Source: Deltaproteobacteria bacterium (GTDB lineage: Bacteria; Myxococcota_A; UBA9160; SZUA-336). From it: a stretch of DNA of 5,675 bases. The DNA lies in assembly GCA_030673955.1 (NCBI GenBank), contig DAOVBF010000094.1, forward strand, positions 1 through 5,675, in the 5' to 3' direction. Both the position numbers and the translations under genes were made by a program. Under the pieces are notes generated by a model. The model worked only from the letters and a program-made list of their open reading frames with translations, did no database searches and was not told where the DNA came from. Below, piece after piece: positions 1 to 5,675 of the stretch (position 1 is its first letter; every line of letters starts with the position of its first letter).

Positions 1-853
1 TACGCGAGTAGACCCGGTTGCGAATCACCCGCATCGCGCGCCGGAAGTAACGCTTGACTTCCTCCCGGAAGGCCTCCCGCTCGCGGGATTCGGCATCGAA
101 CGCCTTGATCACCTTGATGCCGGAGAGCATCTGAATCAAGCGCTGCATCACCTCGGCAATCTGCTCCTGACGTGCGCGGCTCGACTTGCGGATGCGCTGC
201 CCGAAGACCTGGAACACGACGGCGATGGGGGGCGCTATTGCGAGGGAGACCAGCGTGAGCTGCCAGCAGAGGTAGAGCGCTGCCCCGAGCGAGGTGATCA
301 CGATCGCGACGGCCTGTACCGCTCCTCCGAAGATGAGCGACTGGGCTTGGTTGGCGAGGAGCGTGTCGCTGGTCATGCGCGAGACGAAGTCCCCTCGCCC
401 GCCACGCTGGTGGTGGCTCAGGGGAAGCTCGAGCAGCTTGCCGCCGAGGTGGGCCTGCATGTCGACGAAGAGACGGTTGATCACCCACTCGCCGCTGAAG
501 TCGCGCACGAAGCGGGCGAGAGGCATGCCCAGCACGATCACGACCGACCACATGGCGATGAGCAGCACGCTGCTCATGACGCGCTCTTTGAGGGCCCGAC
601 GCTCCGCTTCGAGCCGCGGTGCGTCGAGCCTCGCCGCTTCTGCCGACTCGAGCACCTCCCCCAGGGAGTCGGCCTTGAAGCTCGCGAGGAGCACGTCATC
701 CGTGAGCGGGCGGAGCAGATAGGCGCGCCCCGTCTCACCGGCCGCGTAGGTCAGGGATGAGACGATCGCCACCCCCACCAGCCACGCGTGCGGGCGCGCG
801 TAGCCGAGGAGCCGGACGAGCTTAGAGATCGCGTGCTTGCGGGCGGAGGGCAC
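1..853 (-). CDS. MsbA-like ABC exporter half, transmembrane part (partial, C-terminus off the left edge)
   Basis: Inner-membrane ABC exporter half-transporter. The 284 visible residues cover most of the transmembrane domain; the ATPase domain would lie left of the window. Visible parts: a short basic N-terminus, TM1 at about 24-47, TM2 at about 94-113, a family-typical intracellular segment with GDFVSRMTSD (154-163), a TM3/TM4 hairpin at about 173-217, and the coupling-region motif SGIKVIKAFDAE (244-255). This resembles lipid A/lipid flippases (MsbA) and general subfamily-B exporters; the substrate cannot be read from sequence. The loop between TM1 and TM2 is long and charged (about 57-92). 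The start is GTG at 853, the first possible start after an in-frame TGA, which is the stop of the upstream rpmB, 6 nt away. This implies cotranscription and probably translational coupling, since no strong ribosome binding site is seen. ABC exporter: confident. MsbA specifically: inference. Confidence 0.88.
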   Translation of the reverse strand, partial: MPSARKHAISKLVRLLGYARPHAWLVGVAIVSSLTYAAGETGRAYLLRPLTDDVLLASFKADSLGEVLESAEAARLDAPRLEAERRALKERVMSSVLLIAMWSVVIVLGMPLARFVRDFSGEWVINRLFVDMQAHLGGKLLELPLSHHQRGGRGDFVSRMTSDTLLANQAQSLIFGGAVQAVAIVITSLGAALYLCWQLTLVSLAIAPPIAVVFQVFGQRIRKSSRARQEQIAEVMQRLIQMLSGIKVIKAFDAESREREAFREEVKRYFRRAMRVIRNRVYSR

Positions 854-859
854 GGGAAA

Positions 860-1051
860 TCAGGCGGCCTTGATCACCTTCCCGGAGCGGAGACAGCGGG
901 TGCATACCCGAATGCGACGTACGGTCCCGTCGATGCGCGCGCGTACCCGCTGGAGGTTCGGGTTGAACCTTCGCTTGCTCTTGTTGTTGGCGTGGCTGAT
1001 GTTGTGGCCGACCGACGGCCTCTTCCCGCATAGCTTGCAGACCTGGGCCAT
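860..1051 (-). CDS. rpmB: 50S ribosomal protein L28, zinc-binding (four-cysteine) form
   Basis: Large-subunit ribosomal protein L28, 63 residues, a usual length. Family features include the N-terminal [19 protein letters not shown] (5-23), the basic [11 protein letters not shown] stretch (24-34) and the C-terminal [14 protein letters not shown] (48-61). Two CxxC pairs (C5/C8 and C50/C53) are intact, so this is the zinc-ribbon 'C+' paralogue type rather than the cysteine-free form used under zinc limitation. The ATG at 1051 was chosen over an upstream in-frame ATG at 1084 because it gives the canonical MAQVCKLCG start and has a purine-rich ribosome binding site (AGGGAG, 5 nt upstream). It lies 73 nt downstream of the oxidoreductase stop and 6 nt upstream of the ABC exporter start. 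A weak promoter candidate in the 73-nt gap could give it expression of its own. Confidence 0.97.
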   Translation of the reverse strand: MAQVCKLCGKRPSVGHNISHANNKSKRRFNPNLQRVRARIDGTVRRIRVCTRCLRSGKVIKAA

Positions 1052-1074
1052 GGGATCTCCCTCCCGGAGCGGGC

Positions 1075-1103
1075 TAGGTATCAAATGGGGCGGCCTGTCT
1101 CAA
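1075..1103 (-). promoter_or_regulatory. Possible sigma70-type promoter for rpmB
   Basis: On the minus strand, TTGAGA (1103-1098, five of six to the -35 consensus) is followed after 17 nt by TACCTA (1080-1075), a poor -10. A start near 1068 would leave a leader of about 17 nt that contains the rpmB ribosome binding site. It fits a strongly expressed ribosomal gene placed behind an unrelated oxidoreductase, but the -10 is weak and this is inference only. Nothing else, and no convincing terminator, is seen in the 1052-1124 gap. Confidence 0.25.
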
Positions 1104-1124
1104 ACCGCCTCTCCGGCGAGGAGC

Positions 1125-2453
1125 TTACCGGACCCTACGCCGGGACCCCAGCCGCTCGGCCAGGTGCAGCGCTACGCGGCGGGCGCACAGCACCTCTCCC
1201 TCGAAGCCCAGCCCGGGCGCCAGCTCCGGGCCTACGGTCACCACCGGGGGCCGCTGCTTGAGCCAGCTGGAGATCCGGGGCTGGACGAAGCGCAGACCGG
1301 TGGAGTCCAGGTCCCAGTGGGGGGTGGGCCCCGGGTCGGCCGGCAGGATCGCGGAGCCAGAGAAGGGAGCGAGGCCGCCCAGGGGGTCTTCCGGCGGGAG
1401 GTGGCGGGCGCCGGGCCCGGATACCACGAGCCACTCGATACCCCGGTCGACGGGGTCGGGGCTGAGCGCGAGCCAATGCAGCTCCGCGGGCGAGGCGCCA
1501 TCCGCACGGATCACGCGCGAGGCCATGGCCCGTGGCAGCGCCTTGCGCTCCGCCCGAAAGATGCGGCTTGGCGTCTCGAGGGGCGGGGCCGAGGGCTTGA
1601 GCCACCCGGGGGTCGACCCCGCGGCCTCCAGCAGGAAGCGCCGCAGCGGCTCACGTGGAACCGCGAGGACGAGCGCTCGGCCGAAAAGCTGGCCCTTCGG
1701 CAGCTGCAGCCCCACATCCGTCCGGTCCAAGATCAGGCCGAAGGCGCCCAGCGGGCGAATCTCTCCGTAGAGCGTCAGCAGGCGCCGACGGAAGAGGTCG
1801 AGGAAGGGCGTTTCCGCGTGCGGCATGCGGAATGCGCCCTCGCGCGTCATCTGCAGTAGCAGCGCCGGCGCTGGGACGCGGCTGGCAGGCTCGAGCGCGG
1901 AGAGGGCGGCGAGCTGGGCGAATGTAAAAGCGCCCAAGCCGCCCGGCATTGGGGGGAGCTCCCAATTGGTGCGTGCGCTGCCGGAGCCTCGGTTCACGAG
2001 CCGCTGCGGGATCACCCGATGGCGGCCGCTGCTTAGCTCCTCCCAGAGCTCGGTCTGCGCCCTCGCGCCCTGCGTGTCCACCGCATCGAGCCAGGCGCGG
2101 AGCGCCTTCGCCTCCCCGAGGTCGTGCGCCTCGAGCTCGCGCGCCAGCGCCTGGCGCCCCCGGACCACATCGATCCGTGCGCCGGACAGGATGACCTGCA
2201 GCGCGATCTCCTCGCGACGGACCTCGCGTTGCTCGATTAGGGGGAGCGCGAGCTCGCGCAGCACCCGCATGATGCGGCCGCCGGACTCGAGGCCGGAGAG
2301 CAGGAAGGGTTCGCGCAGCAGGGAGGGGCGCTTGGTCTGAACCTCCTCTTCCAGCAGAACCACGCGCAGACCGGCGCGGGCGAGGTAGTTGGCGGCCACC
2401 AACCCGCCCAGGGTACTGCCGAGCACCAGCACGTCAGAGCGGATCGTGGTCAC
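1125..2453 (-). CDS. FAD/NAD(P)-binding oxidoreductase (amine oxidase / phytoene desaturase-like), substrate unknown
   Basis: Predicted flavoprotein of 442 residues. The N-terminus is a Rossmann beta-alpha-beta unit: DVLVLGSTLGGLVAANYLARAG (7-28 without a break), a GxxxGG-type variant of the dinucleotide loop in which the second glycine of GxGxxG is Thr14. Strand two ends in Glu35, placed to bind the adenosine ribose. Near the C-terminus, TVGPELAPGLGFEGE (406-420) resembles the second FAD contact of amine-oxidase/carotenoid-desaturase folds, where a 'GD..P.G..GA' motif is usual. The middle (about 60-390) holds no motif I recognise, so reaction and substrate stay open. No signal peptide or membrane helix is obvious. 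GTG at 2453 was chosen because it sits just before the first beta strand and leaves room for a promoter; longer in-frame starts (to 2678) would run antisense through the neighbouring glycosyltransferase. It diverges from that gene and is followed by rpmB 73 nt on. Confidence 0.8.
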   Translation of the reverse strand: MTTIRSDVLVLGSTLGGLVAANYLARAGLRVVLLEEEVQTKRPSLLREPFLLSGLESGGRIMRVLRELALPLIEQREVRREEIALQVILSGARIDVVRGRQALARELEAHDLGEAKALRAWLDAVDTQGARAQTELWEELSSGRHRVIPQRLVNRGSGSARTNWELPPMPGGLGAFTFAQLAALSALEPASRVPAPALLLQMTREGAFRMPHAETPFLDLFRRRLLTLYGEIRPLGAFGLILDRTDVGLQLPKGQLFGRALVLAVPREPLRRFLLEAAGSTPGWLKPSAPPLETPSRIFRAERKALPRAMASRVIRADGASPAELHWLALSPDPVDRGIEWLVVSGPGARHLPPEDPLGGLAPFSGSAILPADPGPTPHWDLDSTGLRFVQPRISSWLKQRPPVVTVGPELAPGLGFEGEVLCARRVALHLAERLGSRRRVR

Positions 2454-2473
2454 GTCCCTGCCCCTTCGGCTCG

Positions 2474-2503
2474 ATGATCCGCATTGACGCCCGACGTTGT
2501 CAA
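2474..2503 (-). promoter_or_regulatory. Candidate promoter for the FAD oxidoreductase
   Basis: On the minus strand a perfect -35 hexamer TTGACA (2503-2498) is followed, after an 18-nt spacer, by GATCAT (2479-2474), which matches TATAAT at four of six positions including A2 and T6. Transcription would begin near 2467, giving a leader of about 14 nt before the GTG at 2453. A purine-rich GGGGCAGGGA just before the GTG could serve as ribosome binding site. Good hexamer, imperfect -10; no experimental support. Confidence 0.4.
2484..2503. repeat. Inverted repeat TTGAC-N10-GTCAA in the divergent control region
   Basis: Perfect 5-bp arms, TTGAC at 2484-2488 and GTCAA at 2499-2503, separated by 10 nt, so arm centres are 15 bp apart. 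The right arm is part of the minus-strand -35 hexamer TTGACA. The left arm (TTGACG on the plus strand) could be a -35 for the rightward genes, although the matching -10 near 2507-2513 is poor. The repeat may be an operator for a dimeric regulator, or simply two opposed -35 elements. Five-base arms can arise by chance. The remainder of 2454-2532 shows no other signal. Confidence 0.35.
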
Positions 2504-2532
2504 ACCCGATCCCGGTTCGCACCCTCTCGGGG

Positions 2533-3231
2533 GTGTCCGCCCCGGGTGTCTCGGTCAGCGTTGTCATTCCCACGCTCAACGAGCGGGGCGTGCTCGAGCG
2601 AGCCCTCGGGTGCACGCAGGCGGAGGGTGTGGAGCGGATCGTCGTCGACGGCGGATCCGTCGATGACACGGCAAACACGGCGCGTTCCCTGCGGGCCGAG
2701 CGTGTGCTCCATTCGGCACCGGGGCGTGCACAGCAGATGGACGTCGGTTATAGGGCCGCCTCGGGCGACGTGATCGTCTTTCTACACGCCGACACTCAGT
2801 TGGATCCGGGCTGGCTTGCCGCGCTGCGGACAGCGCTCCAGGATCCCGGCGTGGCGGGCGGCGCATTCGGACTGCGCTTCGCTTCGAAACGCCGCATCTA
2901 CCGTTTTCTCGAGCTGGGGGTGTGGCTGCGCACGCGACTGGGCGGTCTGCCGTACGGCGACCAGGCGCTCTTCGTCAGGCGCGCGGTGCTCGATGCGAAG
3001 GGTGGGATCCCGCTGGTGCCGATCTTCGAGGATCTGGATCTCGTGCGCCTGATCCGTGCTTCCGGACGAATGGTGTTCTTGCCGGAGCGGGCGCGAACCT
3101 CCCCGCGTCGCTACGAGGCAAGTGGTGTGCTACGCACCTGGATGCGTAATACGCTTGCCCTGCTTGCCTATCTGCTCGATCTCGACCGCGAGCGCGTGCT
3201 GCGCTGGTATCGGCGTCGGCCGGAGCGATGA
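2533..3231 (+). CDS. Family-2 glycosyltransferase, TIGR04283 type (rSAM/selenodomain-associated transferase 2)
   Basis: Cytoplasmic GT-A glycosyltransferase of 232 residues. Motifs in order: SVVIPTLNE (9-17), VVDGGSVDDT (37-46, nucleotide-sugar contact), GRAQQMD (64-70), FLHADT (83-88, the metal-binding DxD-like position), GGAFGLRF (109-116), YGDQALFVRR (141-150), EDLDL (166-170, candidate acidic catalytic region) and TSPRRYE (189-195). This order is characteristic of TIGR04283; donor and acceptor are not known for the family. No membrane anchor is evident. The start is uncertain: GTG at 2533 fits the family N-terminus and lies downstream of the putative promoter, whereas TTG at 2497 would add 12 residues and overlap the divergent promoter elements; neither has a clear ribosome binding site. 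The stop overlaps the next gene's start (ATGA, 4 nt), so translational coupling is likely. The usual partner, a TIGR04282 transferase, is not present here. Confidence 0.9.
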   Translation: MSAPGVSVSVVIPTLNERGVLERALGCTQAEGVERIVVDGGSVDDTANTARSLRAERVLHSAPGRAQQMDVGYRAASGDVIVFLHADTQLDPGWLAALRTALQDPGVAGGAFGLRFASKRRIYRFLELGVWLRTRLGGLPYGDQALFVRRAVLDAKGGIPLVPIFEDLDLVRLIRASGRMVFLPERARTSPRRYEASGVLRTWMRNTLALLAYLLDLDRERVLRWYRRRPER

Positions 3232-4019
3232 ACGCGAAGCTGATCACGCTGACAACCGATTTCGGCCTGCGGGACGCTTACGTGGCCGCCATGAAGGGTG
3301 CGATCCTCTCGCGGGCTCCCGAGGTCCGGATCGTCGATGTCACCCACGAGATCCCCCCCGGTGAAACCGCGAGCGCCGCGTACGTGCTGCGCCAGGCGGC
3401 CGGTTTCTTTCCGACGGGAACGGTTCACCTCGTGGTGGTCGATCCGGGTGTGGGCTCTGAGCGGCGGGCGATTGCCTGCGAGTGCGGGCCGCATCTCTAC
3501 GTCGCTCCCGACAACGGTGTGCTTACCGCGGTGCTCCACGCCAACCCTCCCGTTCGCACGCACCTCATCTCGCGGCACGAGCTCTGGCGAAAGGAGCCCA
3601 GCCCCGTCTTCCACGGTCGCGATATCTTCGGCCCCGTCGCCGCCCATCTGGCAAGCGGCGGGCGGCTCGACGACGTCGGCGAGGCGATCGATCCCGATAC
3701 GTTGCTCAGACTTCCGTGGCCCGAGCCACGCCTGGAAGGGGACGAGTGGACGGGCGCCGTGATCTACGTCGACCGCTTCGGGAATCTGGTGACGAACCTG
3801 CCCTTGGAGGCAGGTGCGGTGCTCGCGGGAACCGTCGAGATCGGAGGGCGGTGCTTCACACTGGCGCGGACCTACAGCGATGTACGCAAGGGGGAGCTTG
3901 TCGCGCTGCGGGGCTCATCGGGTCTGCTCGAGATCGCCTGTAACGGTGGAAGCGCCGCAGGGGTCCTGGGGGCGAGCGCCGGTCATGTGGTAACGTTCCG
4001 CGTTCACCGCCGGAGCTAG
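3228..4019 (+). CDS. S-adenosyl-L-methionine hydrolase / hydroxide adenosyltransferase (DUF62)
   Basis: Soluble 263-residue enzyme of the DUF62 (SAM hydroxide adenosyltransferase) family, which splits S-adenosylmethionine with water to adenosine and methionine; members have been linked to clearing the inactive sulfonium epimer. Motifs: TTDFGLRDAYVAAMKG (9-24), DPGVGSERR (72-80), PDNGVL (94-99), FHGRDIFGP (128-136), YVDRFGNLVTN (180-190) and the C-terminal GSSGLLEIACNGGSA (229-243). By position, the family's catalytic Asp-Arg-His set would be Asp72, Arg79 and His129, all present. It is distinguished from the related fluorinase/chlorinase by full DUF62 character and by lacking a recognisable halide-loop insertion; that last point is judged by eye. 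ATG at 3228 overlaps the glycosyltransferase stop by 4 nt, and the ABC exporter begins 1 nt after its TAG, so all three genes are very probably one operon. Confidence 0.95.
   Translation: MNAKLITLTTDFGLRDAYVAAMKGAILSRAPEVRIVDVTHEIPPGETASAAYVLRQAAGFFPTGTVHLVVVDPGVGSERRAIACECGPHLYVAPDNGVLTAVLHANPPVRTHLISRHELWRKEPSPVFHGRDIFGPVAAHLASGGRLDDVGEAIDPDTLLRLPWPEPRLEGDEWTGAVIYVDRFGNLVTNLPLEAGAVLAGTVEIGGRCFTLARTYSDVRKGELVALRGSSGLLEIACNGGSAAGVLGASAGHVVTFRVHRRS
4012..4015 (+). promoter_or_regulatory. Ribosome binding site supporting the TTG start at 4021
   Basis: GGAG lies 5 nt before the TTG at 4021, inside the last codons of the SAM hydrolase gene. In this frame the nearest upstream stop is TAA at 3991, and no ATG or GTG lies between it and 4021, so this site decides in favour of the TTG start. 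Confidence 0.6.
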
Positions 4020-4020
4020 T

Positions 4021-5675
4021 TTGTCCCCCACAGCCCGTGTCATCTCGTACCTGCGGAGGGTCCGCGGCCGCTACGTCCTCGGCGCGATCCTGACCGTGCT
4101 CTACGCCATCTTCTTCCAGCTGGTGCCGATCTCGGTGCGCGCCATTGTTGCGCGGATCGAGGCGGGACTCCCCCTCGAAGAGGTCACGGAGGCTGTCTTC
4201 TGGCTGATCGCTGTCGGGATCGCTTTTGCGTGCCTGCGCTTTGCTTCGCGCAGCGTGCTCTTTCACGCGGCTCGACGAATCGAGTTCCACCTCCGCAACG
4301 ACCTCTTTGCGCACCTGCAACGTCTGCCGCAATCGTACTTCGCCGCTCAGCGCACGGGCGACCTCATGTCGCGCGCCGTGAACGACATCAACAACGTGCG
4401 CCTCCTGCTCGGCATGGGCCTCTTGAACATCATTCAAACCCCGATCCTTTATGTCGGGGCGATCGGTGTGATGCTGGCCGTCGACTGGCGCCTGGCTCTT
4501 TGGGTAATCGTGCCGTACCCGCTCTTCATCGGGATCGCGCGGCTCTTCGGACGACGCTTCCATGCTGCAAACCTGGCCATCCAGGAGCAGCTTGGCCAGC
4601 TCTCCGCGGAGGTGCAGGAGAACGCCTCGGGGGTCCTCGTCGTGCGGTCCTACGTGATGGAGGAGCGTGAGCGCGAGCGCTTCGAGGTCGAGAACGAGCG
4701 CCTCTATAAGAGGCAGATTGGCCTGGCCCAGATCTACGCCTGGATGTTCAGCACCGTCTCCCTCCTGCCCACGCTGGGCCAGCTCCTGGTGCTCTTCGTG
4801 GGAGCGCCCCGCGTTTTGCGCGGGTCGCTGACACAGGCGGACCTGTGGCTCTTCTTCATGTACACGTTCCAGCTGACGTTCCCGACGTTCATCATGGGCT
4901 GGGTCCTCAACGTGACCCAGCGGGCGCTTGCGGGGCTGGGGCGCTTGAGCGAGATCCTCGATACCGTGCCCTCGATCCGCGACCGCGATGACCGGATCGA
5001 GCGAGAGCGGATCGAGGGGGCCGTCGAGGTCAGGGGACTGAGCTTCGCCTTTCCCGGGCGCGAGTCCCGCCCGGCTTTGCGGGGTGTCTCGCTGCGGGTC
5101 GAGCCGGGGCAGACCGTCGGCATCGTCGGGGCCGTGGGGGCGGGCAAGAGCACGCTTCTCAGCGCGGTGCCGCGACTACTCGAAGTTCCGGACGGGAGCG
5201 TCTTCATCGACGGGGTCGACGTCAATCGCTTGCCTCTCCACCTGCTGCGCTCGAGCATCGCGGTGGTGCCGCAGGACGGCTTTCTGTTCTCCACCAGCGT
5301 TGCGGAGAACATCCGTTTCGGTGCGCCTGAGGCGAGTTTCGACGAGGTGCGTGAGGCCGCACGCCGCGCTCACATTCTCGAGGAGATCGAGGACCTGCCC
5401 CAGGGCTTCGACACTCCGGTCGGAGAGCGGGGTATCACGCTCTCGGGAGGACAGCGACAGCGTATTGGTCTGGCGCGCGCGTTGATGCTCGAGCCAGCGA
5501 TTCTGGTGCTGGACGATGCGCTCTCGAGCGTCGACAGCGCGACGGAGGAGGATGAAGAGACGCCCGTCCCTCTGGATCCCGCCATCGCTTCCCTGAGCGT
5601 CACGCAGGGGGAGGAGATCGGAGGCCAGACGGTCACGATCAACGGGGAGAACTTCCAGAGCGGGTGCCAGGTCTT
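4021..5675 (+). CDS. ABC exporter half, MdlA/LmrC-like degenerate-site type; ATPase broken off and replaced by a TIG-like tail (partial)
   Basis: Inner-membrane ABC half-exporter, 551 visible residues, open at the right edge. Transmembrane domain: TM1 about 19-42, TM2 about 56-78, TM3/4 about 131-180, TM5 about 239-267, TM6 about 275-298, with RTGDLMSRAVND between TM2 and TM3. ATPase domain from about 333: Walker A GAVGAGKST (370-378), Q-loop Gln418 in VPQDGFLFS, signature LSGGQRQR (474-481), Walker B ILVLDDALSSVD (494-505). Asp499 replaces the catalytic glutamate, as in the degenerate half of heterodimeric exporters (MdlA, LmrC, TM287), so a second half-transporter partner is expected next door. 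After SATEE (506-510) the sequence departs from the family: the roughly 70 residues with the H-loop histidine ('IIVSHR' type) are absent and an acidic linker leads into a TIG-like module. As written the ATPase could not function normally. The TTG start follows the previous stop by 1 nt and has GGAG upstream. Residues 1-510 are certain as ABC; the tail is doubtful. Confidence 0.9.
   Translation, partial: MSPTARVISYLRRVRGRYVLGAILTVLYAIFFQLVPISVRAIVARIEAGLPLEEVTEAVFWLIAVGIAFACLRFASRSVLFHAARRIEFHLRNDLFAHLQRLPQSYFAAQRTGDLMSRAVNDINNVRLLLGMGLLNIIQTPILYVGAIGVMLAVDWRLALWVIVPYPLFIGIARLFGRRFHAANLAIQEQLGQLSAEVQENASGVLVVRSYVMEERERERFEVENERLYKRQIGLAQIYAWMFSTVSLLPTLGQLLVLFVGAPRVLRGSLTQADLWLFFMYTFQLTFPTFIMGWVLNVTQRALAGLGRLSEILDTVPSIRDRDDRIERERIEGAVEVRGLSFAFPGRESRPALRGVSLRVEPGQTVGIVGAVGAGKSTLLSAVPRLLEVPDGSVFIDGVDVNRLPLHLLRSSIAVVPQDGFLFSTSVAENIRFGAPEASFDEVREAARRAHILEEIEDLPQGFDTPVGERGITLSGGQRQRIGLARALMLEPAILVLDDALSSVDSATEEDEETPVPLDPAIASLSVTQGEEIGGQTVTINGENFQSGCQV
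5551..5675 (+). other. IPT/TIG-like domain fragment joined in frame to the ABC ATPase
   Basis: Codons 511-551 read DEETPVPLDPAIASLSVTQ followed by GEEIGGQTVTINGENFQSG and CQV. The pattern 'P.I.S..(x)G...GG.TVTI.G.NF..G..V' is that of the first half of an IPT/TIG immunoglobulin-like domain, found mainly in secreted or surface proteins, with an acidic/Pro linker before it. Such a domain has no known place after an ABC D-loop in the cytoplasm. It is therefore either a piece of another gene joined by misassembly or the product of recombination. The domain continues past the window. Confidence 0.65.

Noticed and set aside
294..760. Two plus-strand open frames opposite the MsbA-like exporter
   Set aside because: The minus-strand frame carries clear transmembrane exporter motifs; the plus-strand products are Arg/Ser-rich shadows.
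1107..1123. Short GC-rich palindromic bases after the oxidoreductase stop as a terminator
   Set aside because: Only 4-5 bp stems can be drawn, and no T-run follows on the minus strand.
837..1859. 340-codon plus-strand open frame opposite rpmB and the oxidoreductase
   Set aside because: It lies antisense to two recognisable proteins, has Arg/Pro/Gly-rich low-quality composition and no known motif; such frames are common opposite high-GC genes.
2454..2678. N-terminal extension of the oxidoreductase up to 2678
   Set aside because: It would run antisense through the conserved start of the glycosyltransferase, and its residues precede the Rossmann fold without homology; GTG at 2453 fits the fold.
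3856..4563. 235-codon minus-strand open frame opposite the SAM hydrolase end and the exporter start
   Set aside because: It crosses the boundary of two well-supported genes on the other strand, and its Asp/Glu/Arg/His-rich sequence resembles no family.
4993..5017. Direct repeat of CGGATCGAG in the linker before the ABC ATPase domain
   Set aside because: Two 9-nt copies within coding sequence encoding Arg-Ile-Glu repeats; explained by codon use in a charged linker.
4734..5642. Minus-strand open frames (192 and 90 codons) opposite the ABC ATPase
   Set aside because: The plus strand encodes Walker A, Q-loop, signature and Walker B in one frame; the minus frames have Ser/Arg/Thr-rich sequence without motifs.
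1..5675. Search for tRNA, rRNA, CRISPR repeats, IS ends or att sites
   Set aside because: No such pattern was seen on either strand by eye; nearly the whole window is accounted for by protein genes.

Overview
This is a GC-rich window (roughly two-thirds G+C by eye) of tightly packed bacterial genes, four of which appear to start with GTG or TTG. Gene content and codon use suggest a high-GC Gram-negative bacterium, perhaps Myxococcota or another former deltaproteobacterium, but no taxonomic marker here proves it. Both ends of the window cut through genes, so this may be a fragment or a short metagenomic contig.

Layout: two transcription units diverge from a short control region at about 2454-2532. 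Leftward (minus strand) are an FAD/NAD(P)-binding oxidoreductase (2453-1125), the zinc-ribbon form of ribosomal protein L28 (rpmB, 1051-860) and, 6 nt further on, an MsbA-like ABC exporter half whose ATPase domain lies beyond the left edge (853-1). Rightward (plus strand) are a family-2 glycosyltransferase of the TIGR04283 type (2533-3231), a DUF62 S-adenosylmethionine hydrolase (3228-4019, 4-nt overlap) and an MdlA/LmrC-like ABC exporter half (TTG start at 4021, 1 nt after the previous stop).

The control region holds an inverted repeat, TTGAC-N10-GTCAA, whose arms look like -35 hexamers for the two opposing directions. Both units end in an ABC exporter half. A glycosyltransferase with two lipid/drug-type exporters hints at envelope work, but the sequence does not show a shared pathway.

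The most unusual point is at the right end. The ABC ATPase is normal through Walker A, Q-loop, signature and Walker B/D-loop, then at about 5545-5555 the reading frame leaves the ABC family. It runs through a short acidic/proline linker into what reads as the start of an IPT/TIG immunoglobulin-like domain. The H-loop half of the ATPase is missing. This is either an assembly chimera joined through a purine-rich GAGGAGGAT stretch or a real rearrangement/fusion. The artefact is more likely. I see no convincing new multi-gene system in the window.
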